Below are positions 35,691 to 43,071 of a stretch of 64,000 nucleotides of DNA, one piece after another. The notes under the pieces are model-generated. The model worked only from the letters and a program-made list of their open reading frames with translations, searched no databases and was not told the origin of the DNA. The stretch lies in the NCBI RefSeq assembly GCF_000025005.1, contig NC_013525.1, positions 941,501 through 1,005,500 of the forward strand. Reading direction: 5' to 3'. Origin of the DNA: Thermobaculum terrenum ATCC BAA-798 (GTDB lineage: Bacteria > Chloroflexota > Chloroflexia > Thermobaculales > Thermobaculaceae). The position numbers were made by a program, and so were the translations under genes. The number at the start of each line of letters is the position of its first letter. The stretch's first letter is position 1.

Positions 35691-36395
35691 ATGAGCTCAA
35701 GCGATTCTTTCATTACCCTTCAGGAGAGGCTGGGTTATAAGTTTAGGAACATAGAGCTGCTCAAGACAGCGCTTACCCACAGGTCTTTTGCTAATGAGTC
35801 CCTAGAAAAGACGGAAACTAATGAGAGGTTCGAATTTCTCGGTGACTCTATCCTCGCCTTCGTAGTTGGGGAGGCTTTGTTCAGGCTATTCCCGAGAGCT
35901 AGTGAGGGTATTCTGACCAGAGCTAGAGCTCATCTTGTTGGCAGAAAGAACCTTGCTGATATTTCTCGTACTTTAGGTATAGGAGATTTTATTTTACTGG
36001 GCAAAGGTGCAAGACTTTCTGGTAGTAGCCAATCTGAAAGCGTGCTGGCTGATGCCCTAGAGGCGCTCATTGCGGCGGTGTACCTGGATTCAGATCTAGA
36101 AACATGCAGGTCCGTTGTATTTCGCTTACTGCGTCTTAGCAAAGAAGAGATAGAGCACTGGCTTGATGTCAAGGATAACAAGACGCGTCTCCAAGAACTG
36201 TCTCACAGACTATATAGAACAAATCCCATTTACACAGTTATCGCTGCACCTCCGGTTCGAGATAATTTCATAGTCCAAGTAAAAGTAAACGATGTTTCTG
36301 CTCAGGGCGAGGGGAGAAGCAAGTCTGAGGCTGAGCAGGAAGCTGCTAGAAAGGCTTTGGATGTCTTTGACTTCAAAACTTCCTCTTCGACATAG
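35691..36395 (+). CDS. rnc: Ribonuclease III
   Basis: A 234-residue RNase III that cleaves double-stranded RNA in rRNA and mRNA processing. The catalytic signature NERFEFLGDSILAFVVGEALF (about 44-64) and the second acidic patch LADALEALIAAVYLDSD are intact. A C-terminal dsRNA-binding domain (about 160-230) ends GEGRSKSEAEQEAARKALDVF. The many perfect hairpins in this window are potential substrates. Confidence 0.94.
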   Translation: MSSSDSFITLQERLGYKFRNIELLKTALTHRSFANESLEKTETNERFEFLGDSILAFVVGEALFRLFPRASEGILTRARAHLVGRKNLADISRTLGIGDFILLGKGARLSGSSQSESVLADALEALIAAVYLDSDLETCRSVVFRLLRLSKEEIEHWLDVKDNKTRLQELSHRLYRTNPIYTVIAAPPVRDNFIVQVKVNDVSAQGEGRSKSEAEQEAARKALDVFDFKTSSST

Positions 36396-36415
36396 AGATA
36401 CGAGGTGCAGTAACT

Positions 36416-37039
36416 TTGAATTTCTACCATCCTGAACCCCAAAAGTTGAACATAGATAGTATCTGTGACTCTTTCCAAGCACGTTTAGGCTCAGGTTTCT
36501 TCAACGACGTATGGGAACTTACGAATAACAAGGATTATGTTGTTAAGATAGCTAAGCCCTATTTTGGATATGATCAGCCTCTAAGCTGGTTAATTCGACA
36601 GGCCAACGAACATTCAACAGCTGCCAAGTATTTTAGAGTGCCCCAAAGCTTTTTTGTAAGATCCACAACTTCTAGTGGCAAAGCTGTAAATTTGGTGATC
36701 CAGAAGAAAATCAACGGCACACCTCTGTCTATGCTTGAAGATAGAGAATTAAAGCTTATTAGGGATGAGTTGCTAGACTTGGTCAAGGCTATAAAGATGT
36801 GCCTAGCGGAGACTAATTCTTTACCAGATGTCATAGGTGGGCCACCTAGGTGGTGCATGCATGATATAAGATGCTCGAACAATCTTGTGGTTGATGAGCA
36901 GCACAGGATATGGCTGATTGATCCAGCAGCCATGTTTCTATGGTTTTCGCGTAGCAATATATTCGGCAGGTATTATACTGACTTGCTTGTTAGAAGTGCG
37001 GAGAGGCTAGCGAGGCGAGCAGGTATTTCAGAACTATAG
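36416..37039 (+). CDS. Protein-kinase-fold-like protein, function unknown
   Basis: A 207-residue protein resembling a minimal kinase/aminoglycoside-phosphotransferase fold. A glycine-containing turn (ARLGSGFFNDVWEL, about 22-35) and a Lys in DYVVKIAKP (about 46) look like the N lobe. CMHDIRCSNNLVV (about 142-154) resembles a catalytic loop HxDxxxxN, and WLIDPAAMF (about 163) resembles the metal-binding Asp motif. The catalytic loop lacks the usual second Asp spacing, so activity is uncertain. TTG start with GAGGTG upstream, directly after rnc. Confidence 0.65.
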   Translation: MNFYHPEPQKLNIDSICDSFQARLGSGFFNDVWELTNNKDYVVKIAKPYFGYDQPLSWLIRQANEHSTAAKYFRVPQSFFVRSTTSSGKAVNLVIQKKINGTPLSMLEDRELKLIRDELLDLVKAIKMCLAETNSLPDVIGGPPRWCMHDIRCSNNLVVDEQHRIWLIDPAAMFLWFSRSNIFGRYYTDLLVRSAERLARRAGISEL

Positions 37040-37729
37040 CAGTTCTATATGCTTGAAAGCCTCAGCATACTTCACACCTATACGCTCTCCGGTAACTTCT
37101 GCCCACTGTATTACTCTGGATTGCCAGTTGGGGAGGTGCCCTAGCTGGCTATGGTGGCACGCCAGAGCCTCTATCTTCTTATCCATGAAGTCGCTGATAT
37201 CTTCTAGATGGTCAGGGCTATCCGTGCTAAACAGAAACACGTGGGAAGTGTGGTGGGGCTCCAAACCAGCTACCAGTTGTTCGGGGACGTATAGATGATC
37301 TCTCGCGGCTACTATTGCATCAATACTCACCATGCCAACTGCTCTGTGGTCAGGATGTATCTGGTAAGCCCTCCATGGATCGTGAGTGATAAGGGCATTA
37401 GGCTCGAATTTCCTGATGATAGTGCTGATTTGTCTTCGAAAGTCCATAGTGACTTCGAGTTCGCCATCTAGATGGCGAAGAAAAATAACCTCTGATATAC
37501 CCAGTACTTCTGCTGCTTTCTTCTGCTCTTGCTCTCTTATTTCGGCAATATGAAAGGGAGATTTATTCCTATCCTTTGTACCTTTGTCACCACTAGTAGC
37601 AAGTACCAAGCATATCTTTGAACCTGCTTCAGCCCACTTAGCTATGGTACCTCCACAGGTAAATTCCATATCATCAGGATGAGCTACTATGACAAGGACG
37701 CGTTCGGGAACGAGAGAGTTGTTCTGCAT
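37034..37729 (-). CDS. PIG-L family deacetylase
   Basis: A 231-residue LmbE/PIG-L zinc deacetylase. The metal site AHPDDMEFTCGGT (about 16-28) and the second His in IHPDHRAVG are intact. Members remove acetyl from N-acetylglucosaminyl compounds, including BshB and MshB in low-molecular-weight thiol synthesis; the substrate here is not determined. It overlaps the convergent kinase-like gene by 6 bases and lies downstream of tRNA-Arg. Confidence 0.88.
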   Translation of the reverse strand: MQNNSLVPERVLVIVAHPDDMEFTCGGTIAKWAEAGSKICLVLATSGDKGTKDRNKSPFHIAEIREQEQKKAAEVLGISEVIFLRHLDGELEVTMDFRRQISTIIRKFEPNALITHDPWRAYQIHPDHRAVGMVSIDAIVAARDHLYVPEQLVAGLEPHHTSHVFLFSTDSPDHLEDISDFMDKKIEALACHHSQLGHLPNWQSRVIQWAEVTGERIGVKYAEAFKHIELL

Positions 37730-37750
37730 GGATCTCCCCAGGAAGGATTT

Positions 37751-37826
37751 GGCGGCCCCGGAGGGACTCGAACCCCCGACACGCGGTTTAGGAAACCGCT
37801 GCTCTATCCTCTGAGCTACGAGGCCG
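37751..37826 (-). tRNA. tRNA-Arg (anticodon CCT)
   Basis: The minus strand folds as a full cloverleaf: acceptor GGCCTCG with CGGGGCC, D-arm GCTC...GAGC, anticodon stem GCGGT/ACCGC with loop TTCCTAA, and T-loop GTTCGAGTC. The 3' CCA is encoded at 37753-37751. It is divergent from tRNA-Pro. Confidence 0.95.
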
Positions 37827-37926
37827 CGTCTGCATTGATAAGTATATCAAAGGCCCCAAAACCTGTACAAGATCGATGGACGTCACGACTGGAAGTGGGA
37901 CCGTAATTTTGTTATTATTAGCCTTG

Positions 37927-38004
<78 letters not shown>

Positions 38005-38040
38005 AGAGAAAGCCCAGGCACTGCCTGGAGTTACAAGCAG

Positions 38041-38072
38041 AGCCCCTTCGAAGCTGAGAGCTCGAAGGGGCT
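38041..38072. terminator. Hairpin between tRNA-Pro and integrase
   Basis: AGCCCCTTCGA (38041-38051) and TCGAAGGGGCT (38062-38072) are perfect 11-bp arms with a 10-base loop. It lies between the tRNA and the convergent integrase end; the T-run is weak on both sides. Confidence 0.55.
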
Positions 38073-38076
38073 TATT

Positions 38077-38093
38077 GGTGCACTTTTGGTGCA
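38077..38093 (+). repeat. Paired GGTGCA repeat, left end
   Basis: GGTGCA-CTTTT-GGTGCA. The same arrangement with TTTTT as spacer occurs in the same orientation at 42502-42518 near the other end. Probable integrase arm-type or excisionase sites. Confidence 0.65.
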
Positions 38094-38104
38094 AGTCGCT
38101 GGGA

Positions 38105-39196
38105 CTAGCTCCAGAGAGCTGCCAGTGCCTCTGCTGCCTGTGCGTCCATGTCTTCCACCAGGTGGGCATATACCTGCAAAGTGACAGCGATGTCTGCATG
38201 TCCAAGTCGCTGCTGGATCAGCCTCGGACTCACGCCCTGCCTGAGCAGCAGGGAAGCGCTTGTATGTCTGAGGCTGTGAAAGGGCATCCTGGGCAGCCCT
38301 GCCTGCTGCAGGATCCTGTGCCAGGCACGGATCAGGTTGCGCGCATCCATCGGCCCTCCCAGTGTGTTGGCAAACACCAGTCCCTGATCCTGCCACCTGT
38401 CCCCTGCCGATAGCCTCTCCTGCAACTGCAGGGAGCGATGCCTCCGCAGCAGCTCCACCGTGCTGACCGGCACATGCACGGAGCGCTTGCCTGAGCTCGT
38501 CTTGGGCTCAGAGAAAGTGCCCTGTCTCGTCAGCTGCCTTGTGATCTGCACCACTCCCCTCTGCAGGTCGATATCCGCCCAGCGCAATCCCAATAACTCC
38601 CCTTGCCTGGCTCCCGTGGCTATGGCCAGTCCCAGCAGGGGCTCGTAGCGTGTGCCCGCACATGCCTGCATGAGCAGCCGAACCTGCTCAGGAGTCAGGC
38701 ACTGCAGCTCCTGCCTGCTCACTTTGGGAGGTCGCGCGATATCCGCCACGTTGCGAGGGAGCATACCCCAGCGAGCAGCGTCTTTGATCGCCTTGTGGAT
38801 TGTGCCGTGGATGTTGCGCACTGTTTTGGCCGAGAGCCCTTTGGCCAGCAGCTGGGAGTACAGCTCCTGCAGGTGAGCAGGCTCGAGTTTGGTGAGCTTG
38901 ATAGTGCCAAGAGCAGGCACGATGTGGTTGCGCACGCTGTTCTGGTAATCGGCCAGCGTGGCAGGACGGACCTGAGGCTTGATGATCTCCAGCCAGTGGG
39001 ACAGGAACTCTGCCACCGTGACACGCGTGCGTGCAGGCATGATGCCCTGATCTGCAGCAGCAAGCAGCTCTCTGCGCTTGCGCTGGACCTCCGCTCTGGT
39101 CTTGCCCGTGATGCTGTGCCGCACGCCGTTGATTTGAACCTGCGCTCGATAGGCATTGCCACGCTTGATGATCTTCCCCTCTCCAGCTGCGCTCAT
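38105..39196 (-). CDS. int: Tyrosine recombinase/phage-type integrase
   Basis: A 363-residue integrase. An N-terminal AP2-like arm-binding region (GNAYRAQVQINGVRHSITGK, about 13-32), a SAM-like core-binding domain (about 65-155) and a catalytic domain follow. Catalytic residues are Arg in ATGARQGELLG (about 197), H-x-x-R in HSLRHTSASLLL (about 306-309) and Tyr in VTLQVYAHL (about 341). It ends next to the left tRNA-Pro copy, as expected for an integrase beside its att site. It should catalyse insertion into tRNA-Pro. Confidence 0.94.
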   Translation of the reverse strand: MSAAGEGKIIKRGNAYRAQVQINGVRHSITGKTRAEVQRKRRELLAAADQGIMPARTRVTVAEFLSHWLEIIKPQVRPATLADYQNSVRNHIVPALGTIKLTKLEPAHLQELYSQLLAKGLSAKTVRNIHGTIHKAIKDAARWGMLPRNVADIARPPKVSRQELQCLTPEQVRLLMQACAGTRYEPLLGLAIATGARQGELLGLRWADIDLQRGVVQITRQLTRQGTFSEPKTSSGKRSVHVPVSTVELLRRHRSLQLQERLSAGDRWQDQGLVFANTLGGPMDARNLIRAWHRILQQAGLPRMPFHSLRHTSASLLLRQGVSPRLIQQRLGHADIAVTLQVYAHLVEDMDAQAAEALAALWS

Positions 39197-39246
39197 GGTT
39201 CCGCTCCTCTGCCTGCTTCATGGCAAGAGTATACGTTGCTACGGCA

Positions 39247-39297
39247 AAAACGTCCAGCAAGTGGACGTTTTGAAAAAATCCGGCTGCCGGATTTTTT
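39247..39297. terminator. Two tandem hairpins between replication genes and integrase
   Basis: AAAACGTCCA-GCAAG-TGGACGTTTT (39247-39271), then AAAAAATCCGG-CTG-CCGGATTTTTT (39273-39297); a further copy of TGCCGGATTTTT follows at 39306-39317. Both are symmetric and can end transcription in either direction. The rest of 39197-39427 shows no gene. Confidence 0.75.
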
Positions 39298-39427
39298 ATT
39301 CCGACATGCCGGATTTTTGTGGCCAGGATCCCGCAGCTCCCAAAGCAGCTACAGGATCCAACAGTCCTGGGGCAGGTGACACTAGTACACACTACAAAAA
39401 AGGGAGCGTATCACTTGCCTTGCTGCA

Positions 39428-39724
39428 TCACGACGCGCTCCGCGACAGGATGGTTTGCAGGTGACGCTCACGCCGGCGTGAGTTGCGTGCCTGCGTGTAG
39501 CACTCCTGTGAGCAGTACCTCTGGTGAGGGTGCGCTTGCACAAAAGCCCTCTGGCACTGCTTGCACCATACCCTGCCTTTGCCTCGGGGCACGGGCTTGG
39601 CGCCTGCCCAGCAACCACTGGCAGGGCACCTGCTACCCAGGCAGCCTGTGTAGCGGCGCGTCTTTGGATCGATGCATGGCCAGCGGATTTGCTCGCTCAA
39701 AAAGATCCCTCTTCTGCTGCGCAA
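39428..39724 (-). CDS. Small zinc-finger protein
   Basis: A 98-residue protein with eight Cys. The first four (about residues 17, 28, 33 and 38) form an irregular cluster, and the C-terminal half has WCKQCQRAF...RYCSQECY, the C-x2-C...C-x3-C finger used by many phage and plasmid small DNA-binding proteins. An Arg-rich helix follows. It starts with TTG and overlaps the preceding gene by 28 bases. I do not recognise a named family; a DNA-binding accessory or regulatory role is inference. Confidence 0.65.
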   Translation of the reverse strand: MRSRRGIFLSEQIRWPCIDPKTRRYTGCLGSRCPASGCWAGAKPVPRGKGRVWCKQCQRAFVQAHPHQRYCSQECYTQARNSRRRERHLQTILSRSAS

Positions 39725-39999
39725 GCATCACGCTGCCTCGAGGCCAGCAGCCCTCTTGCCTGGTTGCTGTCAGCCTTGATGTTGACGGCACAGCTCGGAC
39801 ACGACAGCCAGCCTGGCAGTCCCGTCTCGAGCAAAGGGCCTCCGCAGCTGTGGCGGCGTGGGTACCGAGCTCGCTGAAAGGCCGCTACAAGCTCCCACTC
39901 TAGCCTGTCTAGCCGTCGTCTTTGGTCTGGGTCCCGGCAGGTCCTCTGTTTGAGCCTGAGCCTCTCGAGCGCTTGCCTGATCCTGTCCAGTTCGCTCAC
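39697..39999 (-). CDS. Small coiled-coil/zinc-ribbon protein
   Basis: A 100-residue protein whose first 45 residues form a charged coiled coil rich in Arg, Glu and Leu, followed by SCGGPLLETGLPGWLSCPSC (about 51-70), a possible single zinc ribbon with a C...C-x2-C pattern. Its GTG overlaps the primase stop as GTGA, strong evidence for a translated operon. It is probably a partner of the primase/helicase, but no family is recognised. Confidence 0.7.
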   Translation of the reverse strand: MSELDRIRQALERLRLKQRTCRDPDQRRRLDRLEWELVAAFQRARYPRRHSCGGPLLETGLPGWLSCPSCAVNIKADSNQARGLLASRQRDACAAEEGSF

Positions 40000-42086
40000 A
40001 GCCCCAACCTCCGAAGCTCCTCTTCGATCTCGTCAACCTTCTGCCGAATCTCGTCAGGATCGATAACATAGCAGGTCTGCCCTTGTGAGGTCTCAGGGGA
40101 CTGACTCGTCTGCCTGCGTGAGGAGGGGCCAAAGATCCCATCCAGGTACGCCTCAAACTGTTCGGGATCGTCAAGCGGGGGGTCCCATTCAAGCTGCTCA
40201 GCGGGCTCGGACTGGCTGGATCCTGAGCACTTCCAACTTCCAACAACATAGGTATTTTTGTTGTTGGTTGTTGGAACTTGCCCTGATCGCCATCTGACGA
40301 CCTTGCCCCGGGCCTCTGTGGAGAGGTCTGGATCGCGCTCGATCTGGCCAGCGCGCGCCAGGCCAAGCAAGGCCTGCCTGACCTGTTCATCTGATGGCTG
40401 TGGCTCGCCAAGGGCAGCTCTGACCTCGCGAGTCGTGAGCCAGTCGCCAGCCTCATCAAGGACCTCTTGGATCCTAGCTTGCAGCTGGCGCAGCTCCACA
40501 GCAGCAGGGCTACCAAGCGCTCGCAAGTCGCCTTCAGGACTCAGCTCGTAGGCCAGCTGCCTGCCCGGAATTACTCTTGCGTAGCTGGTCAGCACTCGCC
40601 TGCTCTCGACCTTGTCATAGGTCAGCTCCAGCGCGATATCCACAGCGCCCAGCAGCGCGTGCCCGCCGGCTATGCCCTCGCCGTGGTCGCCGCCCCCTTT
40701 GCGTGTGTGGTGTACCAGGATCAGGGTCCTGCCAGCCTCGCGACAGGCTACTATCCAGGGGTTGATCAGCCTTGCGAGCTCGCTGTTGTCGGTCTCGTCA
40801 CGAGGTCGCAGCAGGTTGCGGATCGAGTCCACAATCACGAGGTCAGCATCTGAAGTCTTGACGGCTTCAAGCAGCTGTGCTGGATCCACGCCCAAAGCCA
40901 GGCCAAGCGTGAAGTTACTCCAGTCGAGCTTGTCGCGTAGCCTTGCAGCGCGCACAGCCCAGATGCTTTGAGGCTCCTCAGTGAGGTACAGGATCTTGTC
41001 GCCTGCCTGCGTGCGCTCAGCCACCAAGCCAAGCAGCAGCTCGGTCTTGCCTACTCTTGGATAGCCAGCCAGCAGATGAGACCAGCCACGAACAACAAAG
41101 CCCTCCTCTCCAAGCAGGGGCAGGTACTCGATACTGCTCTGCTCTTTGGCGGCTTCAAGCAGCTGTGGGCCTGACAACAACCAACTTCCAACAAGAGGTC
41201 TACTATAGTTGTTGGTTGTTGGTTTTGGCTCTATGTCAGGAAAACCAACAACAGAAACATCTATGTTGTTGGTTGTTGGTTTTAGCCCTCCCCAGCTCTC
41301 CAGCTGCTCAACGCTCACTGGCTTGGCTTTGCGTCGTATCAGCTCGGGCAGGCTGCGCTTGAAGTCGGCAATATCGTAGCCAAGTACGATCTTCAACTGC
41401 TCGGGGTTGGCTCCAAGCTGCCAAAGCCGCACCAGCACTTGCTGAGCCCAACGGAGCCCACTTTCATCAGCGTCAGGAACAACTATCACGCTCCTGCCAA
41501 CAAGCGGCCTGAGGCTGGCTTCGCCTGGCAGGGTTGAAGCGCCGTAGCCTCCAAGAGCAACGAACTCTTCAGGATCCAGCTGCTCCTGGATGGCTTCGGC
41601 TTTGGCTATGCCTTCCAGCAAAATCACAGTCGCGCCTGGATGCTTGTCCAACCGCTCGACGCCCCACAAAGCCAGGTCCTCAGGGCTGACGCCTTCGGGC
41701 AGCCCCTTGACGCCAGCAGCCTGTTCCCACCAGATCCGCTTGCCGGTTGCCGTGTCCAGTCGGACCTGATAGCCCACCGCCTCCCCAGTCGCAGCCAGCC
41801 TGACCAGGTAGCGCTTGGCTTGGGGCTTGAAGCCGTTGGAGCCAGGCTTTGGTGAGTACCACAGCCCTCGCTCCTTCAAGGCTGCGATCACCTGCTCCTG
41901 ACTGCAGCCGGCGTGACAGCACAACAAAACCTTGTCGCCTTCAAGCTTGACCGACAGACTTGGATTTGCATCTTCGTGACTCGGACAGTGCACGTTGCCG
42001 CCTCGATGGCATGGGCACCTCGGGGTGCCACACTGCAGGCTAGCAATGATTTGGGTATAGACATCGTTTGCGTCGTGTAGTACCAT
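39996..42086 (-). CDS. Primase/helicase-like replication protein (zinc finger, TOPRIM, RecA-fold ATPase)
   Basis: About 696 residues. An N-terminal CHC2-like finger (about 20-60, CPCHRGG, CPSHEDANPSLSV, CCHAGC) precedes a TOPRIM-like region with LLEGIAKAEAI (about 153) and DADESGLRWA (about 203). A RepA/AAA_25 RecA-fold ATPase has Walker A GYPRVGKTE (about 340) and Walker B DLVIVDSIRNLL (about 415). A winged helix (about 535-600) closes the recognisable part. The layout is that of plasmid and phage primase-helicases. The frame extends to a TTG at 42131, but ATG 42086 fits better. Three in-frame palindromic repeats interrupt linkers. Confidence 0.87.
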   Translation of the reverse strand: MVLHDANDVYTQIIASLQCGTPRCPCHRGGNVHCPSHEDANPSLSVKLEGDKVLLCCHAGCSQEQVIAALKERGLWYSPKPGSNGFKPQAKRYLVRLAATGEAVGYQVRLDTATGKRIWWEQAAGVKGLPEGVSPEDLALWGVERLDKHPGATVILLEGIAKAEAIQEQLDPEEFVALGGYGASTLPGEASLRPLVGRSVIVVPDADESGLRWAQQVLVRLWQLGANPEQLKIVLGYDIADFKRSLPELIRRKAKPVSVEQLESWGGLKPTTNNIDVSVVGFPDIEPKPTTNNYSRPLVGSWLLSGPQLLEAAKEQSSIEYLPLLGEEGFVVRGWSHLLAGYPRVGKTELLLGLVAERTQAGDKILYLTEEPQSIWAVRAARLRDKLDWSNFTLGLALGVDPAQLLEAVKTSDADLVIVDSIRNLLRPRDETDNSELARLINPWIVACREAGRTLILVHHTRKGGGDHGEGIAGGHALLGAVDIALELTYDKVESRRVLTSYARVIPGRQLAYELSPEGDLRALGSPAAVELRQLQARIQEVLDEAGDWLTTREVRAALGEPQPSDEQVRQALLGLARAGQIERDPDLSTEARGKVVRWRSGQVPTTNNKNTYVVGSWKCSGSSQSEPAEQLEWDPPLDDPEQFEAYLDGIFGPSSRRQTSQSPETSQGQTCYVIDPDEIRQKVDEIEEELRRLGL
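40233..40274 (-). repeat. In-frame palindromic repeat, copy A
   Basis: 42 bases: 15-base arms (40233-40247 and 40260-40274, two mismatches) around a 12-base loop. It encodes PTTNN-KNTY-VVGSW after the winged helix. The arms match copies B and C; the loop does not. Confidence 0.8.
41181..41222 (-). repeat. In-frame palindromic repeat, copy B
   Basis: 42 bases with the same arms (41181-41195 and 41208-41222) and a different 12-base loop. It encodes PTTNN-YSRP-LVGSW, before the ATPase domain. Confidence 0.8.
41241..41280 (-). repeat. In-frame palindromic repeat, copy C
   Basis: Arms 41241-41252 and 41265-41280 around a third 12-base loop. It encodes PTTNN-IDVS-VVGF. It lies 18 bases from copy B; its left arm carries only the inner part of the longer arm. 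Confidence 0.75.
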
Positions 42087-42167
42087 TTCCTTGATAACTC
42101 CTGGGGCCGATTTTCCCCTCGGCCAAAACAAACAGGGGGGGTGCTTCCCGCACCAGGGGCAGGGGCA

Positions 42168-42278
42168 TCAAGCTGACTGATGCCCCTTTTTGTTGCCCGA
42201 AGCTCTCAAAGCCTCGGGATCCAGAGCCTCGGCTGGGATCCGCCCTGCCTCGCGCGGAGTGAGAAACTTTTGTTCCAT
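42168..42278 (-). CDS. 36-residue protein with strong ribosome binding site
   Basis: ATG 42278-42276 is preceded at ideal spacing by AAAGGAGGT (42291-42283), one of the strongest ribosome binding sites in the window. The product begins MEQKFLTPREAGRIPAEAL; FLTPREAGRI resembles the first helix of excisionase-type DNA-binding proteins, but the rest of such a domain is missing. It lies upstream of the primase in the same direction. It may be a truncated excisionase, a leader peptide or a small regulator. Confidence 0.6.
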   Translation of the reverse strand: MEQKFLTPREAGRIPAEALDPEALRASGNKKGHQSA

Positions 42279-42311
42279 TTGCACCTCCTTTCTGTGCTGA
42301 CCAAACAAAAA

Positions 42312-42403
42312 AGCGTTTGCCCTCACTCGCCTGGTTTTGAGCACAAAAAGCCCTCTGACTTCGACTTTTTGGCTCAATCCCCGCACGAGTGGGGACAAAC
42401 GCT
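42312..42403 (-). repeat. Long two-stage hairpin in the element control region
   Basis: Outer arms 42312-42329 and 42386-42403 match at 16 of 18 positions. An inner stem pairs 42337-42350 with 42365-42377 (13 pairs, one bulged base) around a 14-base loop. If transcribed on the minus strand it is the leader of the 36-residue gene. Confidence 0.7.
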
Positions 42404-42425
42404 CAGCAATCCCTTGATCGGTACA

Positions 42426-42467
42426 AAAGCTAGCCTCAGCTAGGCATACTGAGTATAGGCTAGCTTT
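42426..42467. repeat. Second nested inverted repeat
   Basis: AAAGCTAGCCT (42426-42436) and AGGCTAGCTTT (42457-42467) are perfect arms; inside is ATACT-G-AGTAT (42446-42456). Confidence 0.65.
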
Positions 42468-42501
42468 GTGTCAAATTGCAACCTTTTGTGCTCCAAAGGC
42501 T

Positions 42502-42518
42502 GGTGCATTTTTGGTGCA
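42502..42518 (+). repeat. Paired GGTGCA repeat, right end
   Basis: GGTGCA-TTTTT-GGTGCA, one base different from 38077-38093 and in the same orientation, 85 bases before the right attachment repeat. Confidence 0.65.
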
Positions 42519-42602
42519 TCCTGGCTGGCAAAACAGGGGATTTGAGTGGGTTGGTGAGTTCATGAGATCCTCTGAAGATGGCTTATTACCTGAGGTTCGG
42601 AT

Positions 42603-43071
<469 letters not shown>

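Noticed and set aside
38603-39464. Long open frames on the plus strand opposite the integrase
   Set aside because: They mirror the integrase frame in G+C-rich DNA, show no domain, and the catalytic integrase motifs are on the minus strand.
39319-39903. 194-codon plus-strand frame across the small zinc proteins
   Set aside because: No recognisable features or ribosome binding site; the minus-strand frames have cysteine motifs and start-stop coupling.
41181-41280. CRISPR-like array in the primase gene
   Set aside because: Only three units, not evenly spaced and inside an intact reading frame; better described as in-frame palindromic repeats.
40577-42443. Several plus-strand and alternate minus frames opposite the primase
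   Set aside because: Shadows of a long coding frame in G+C-rich sequence.
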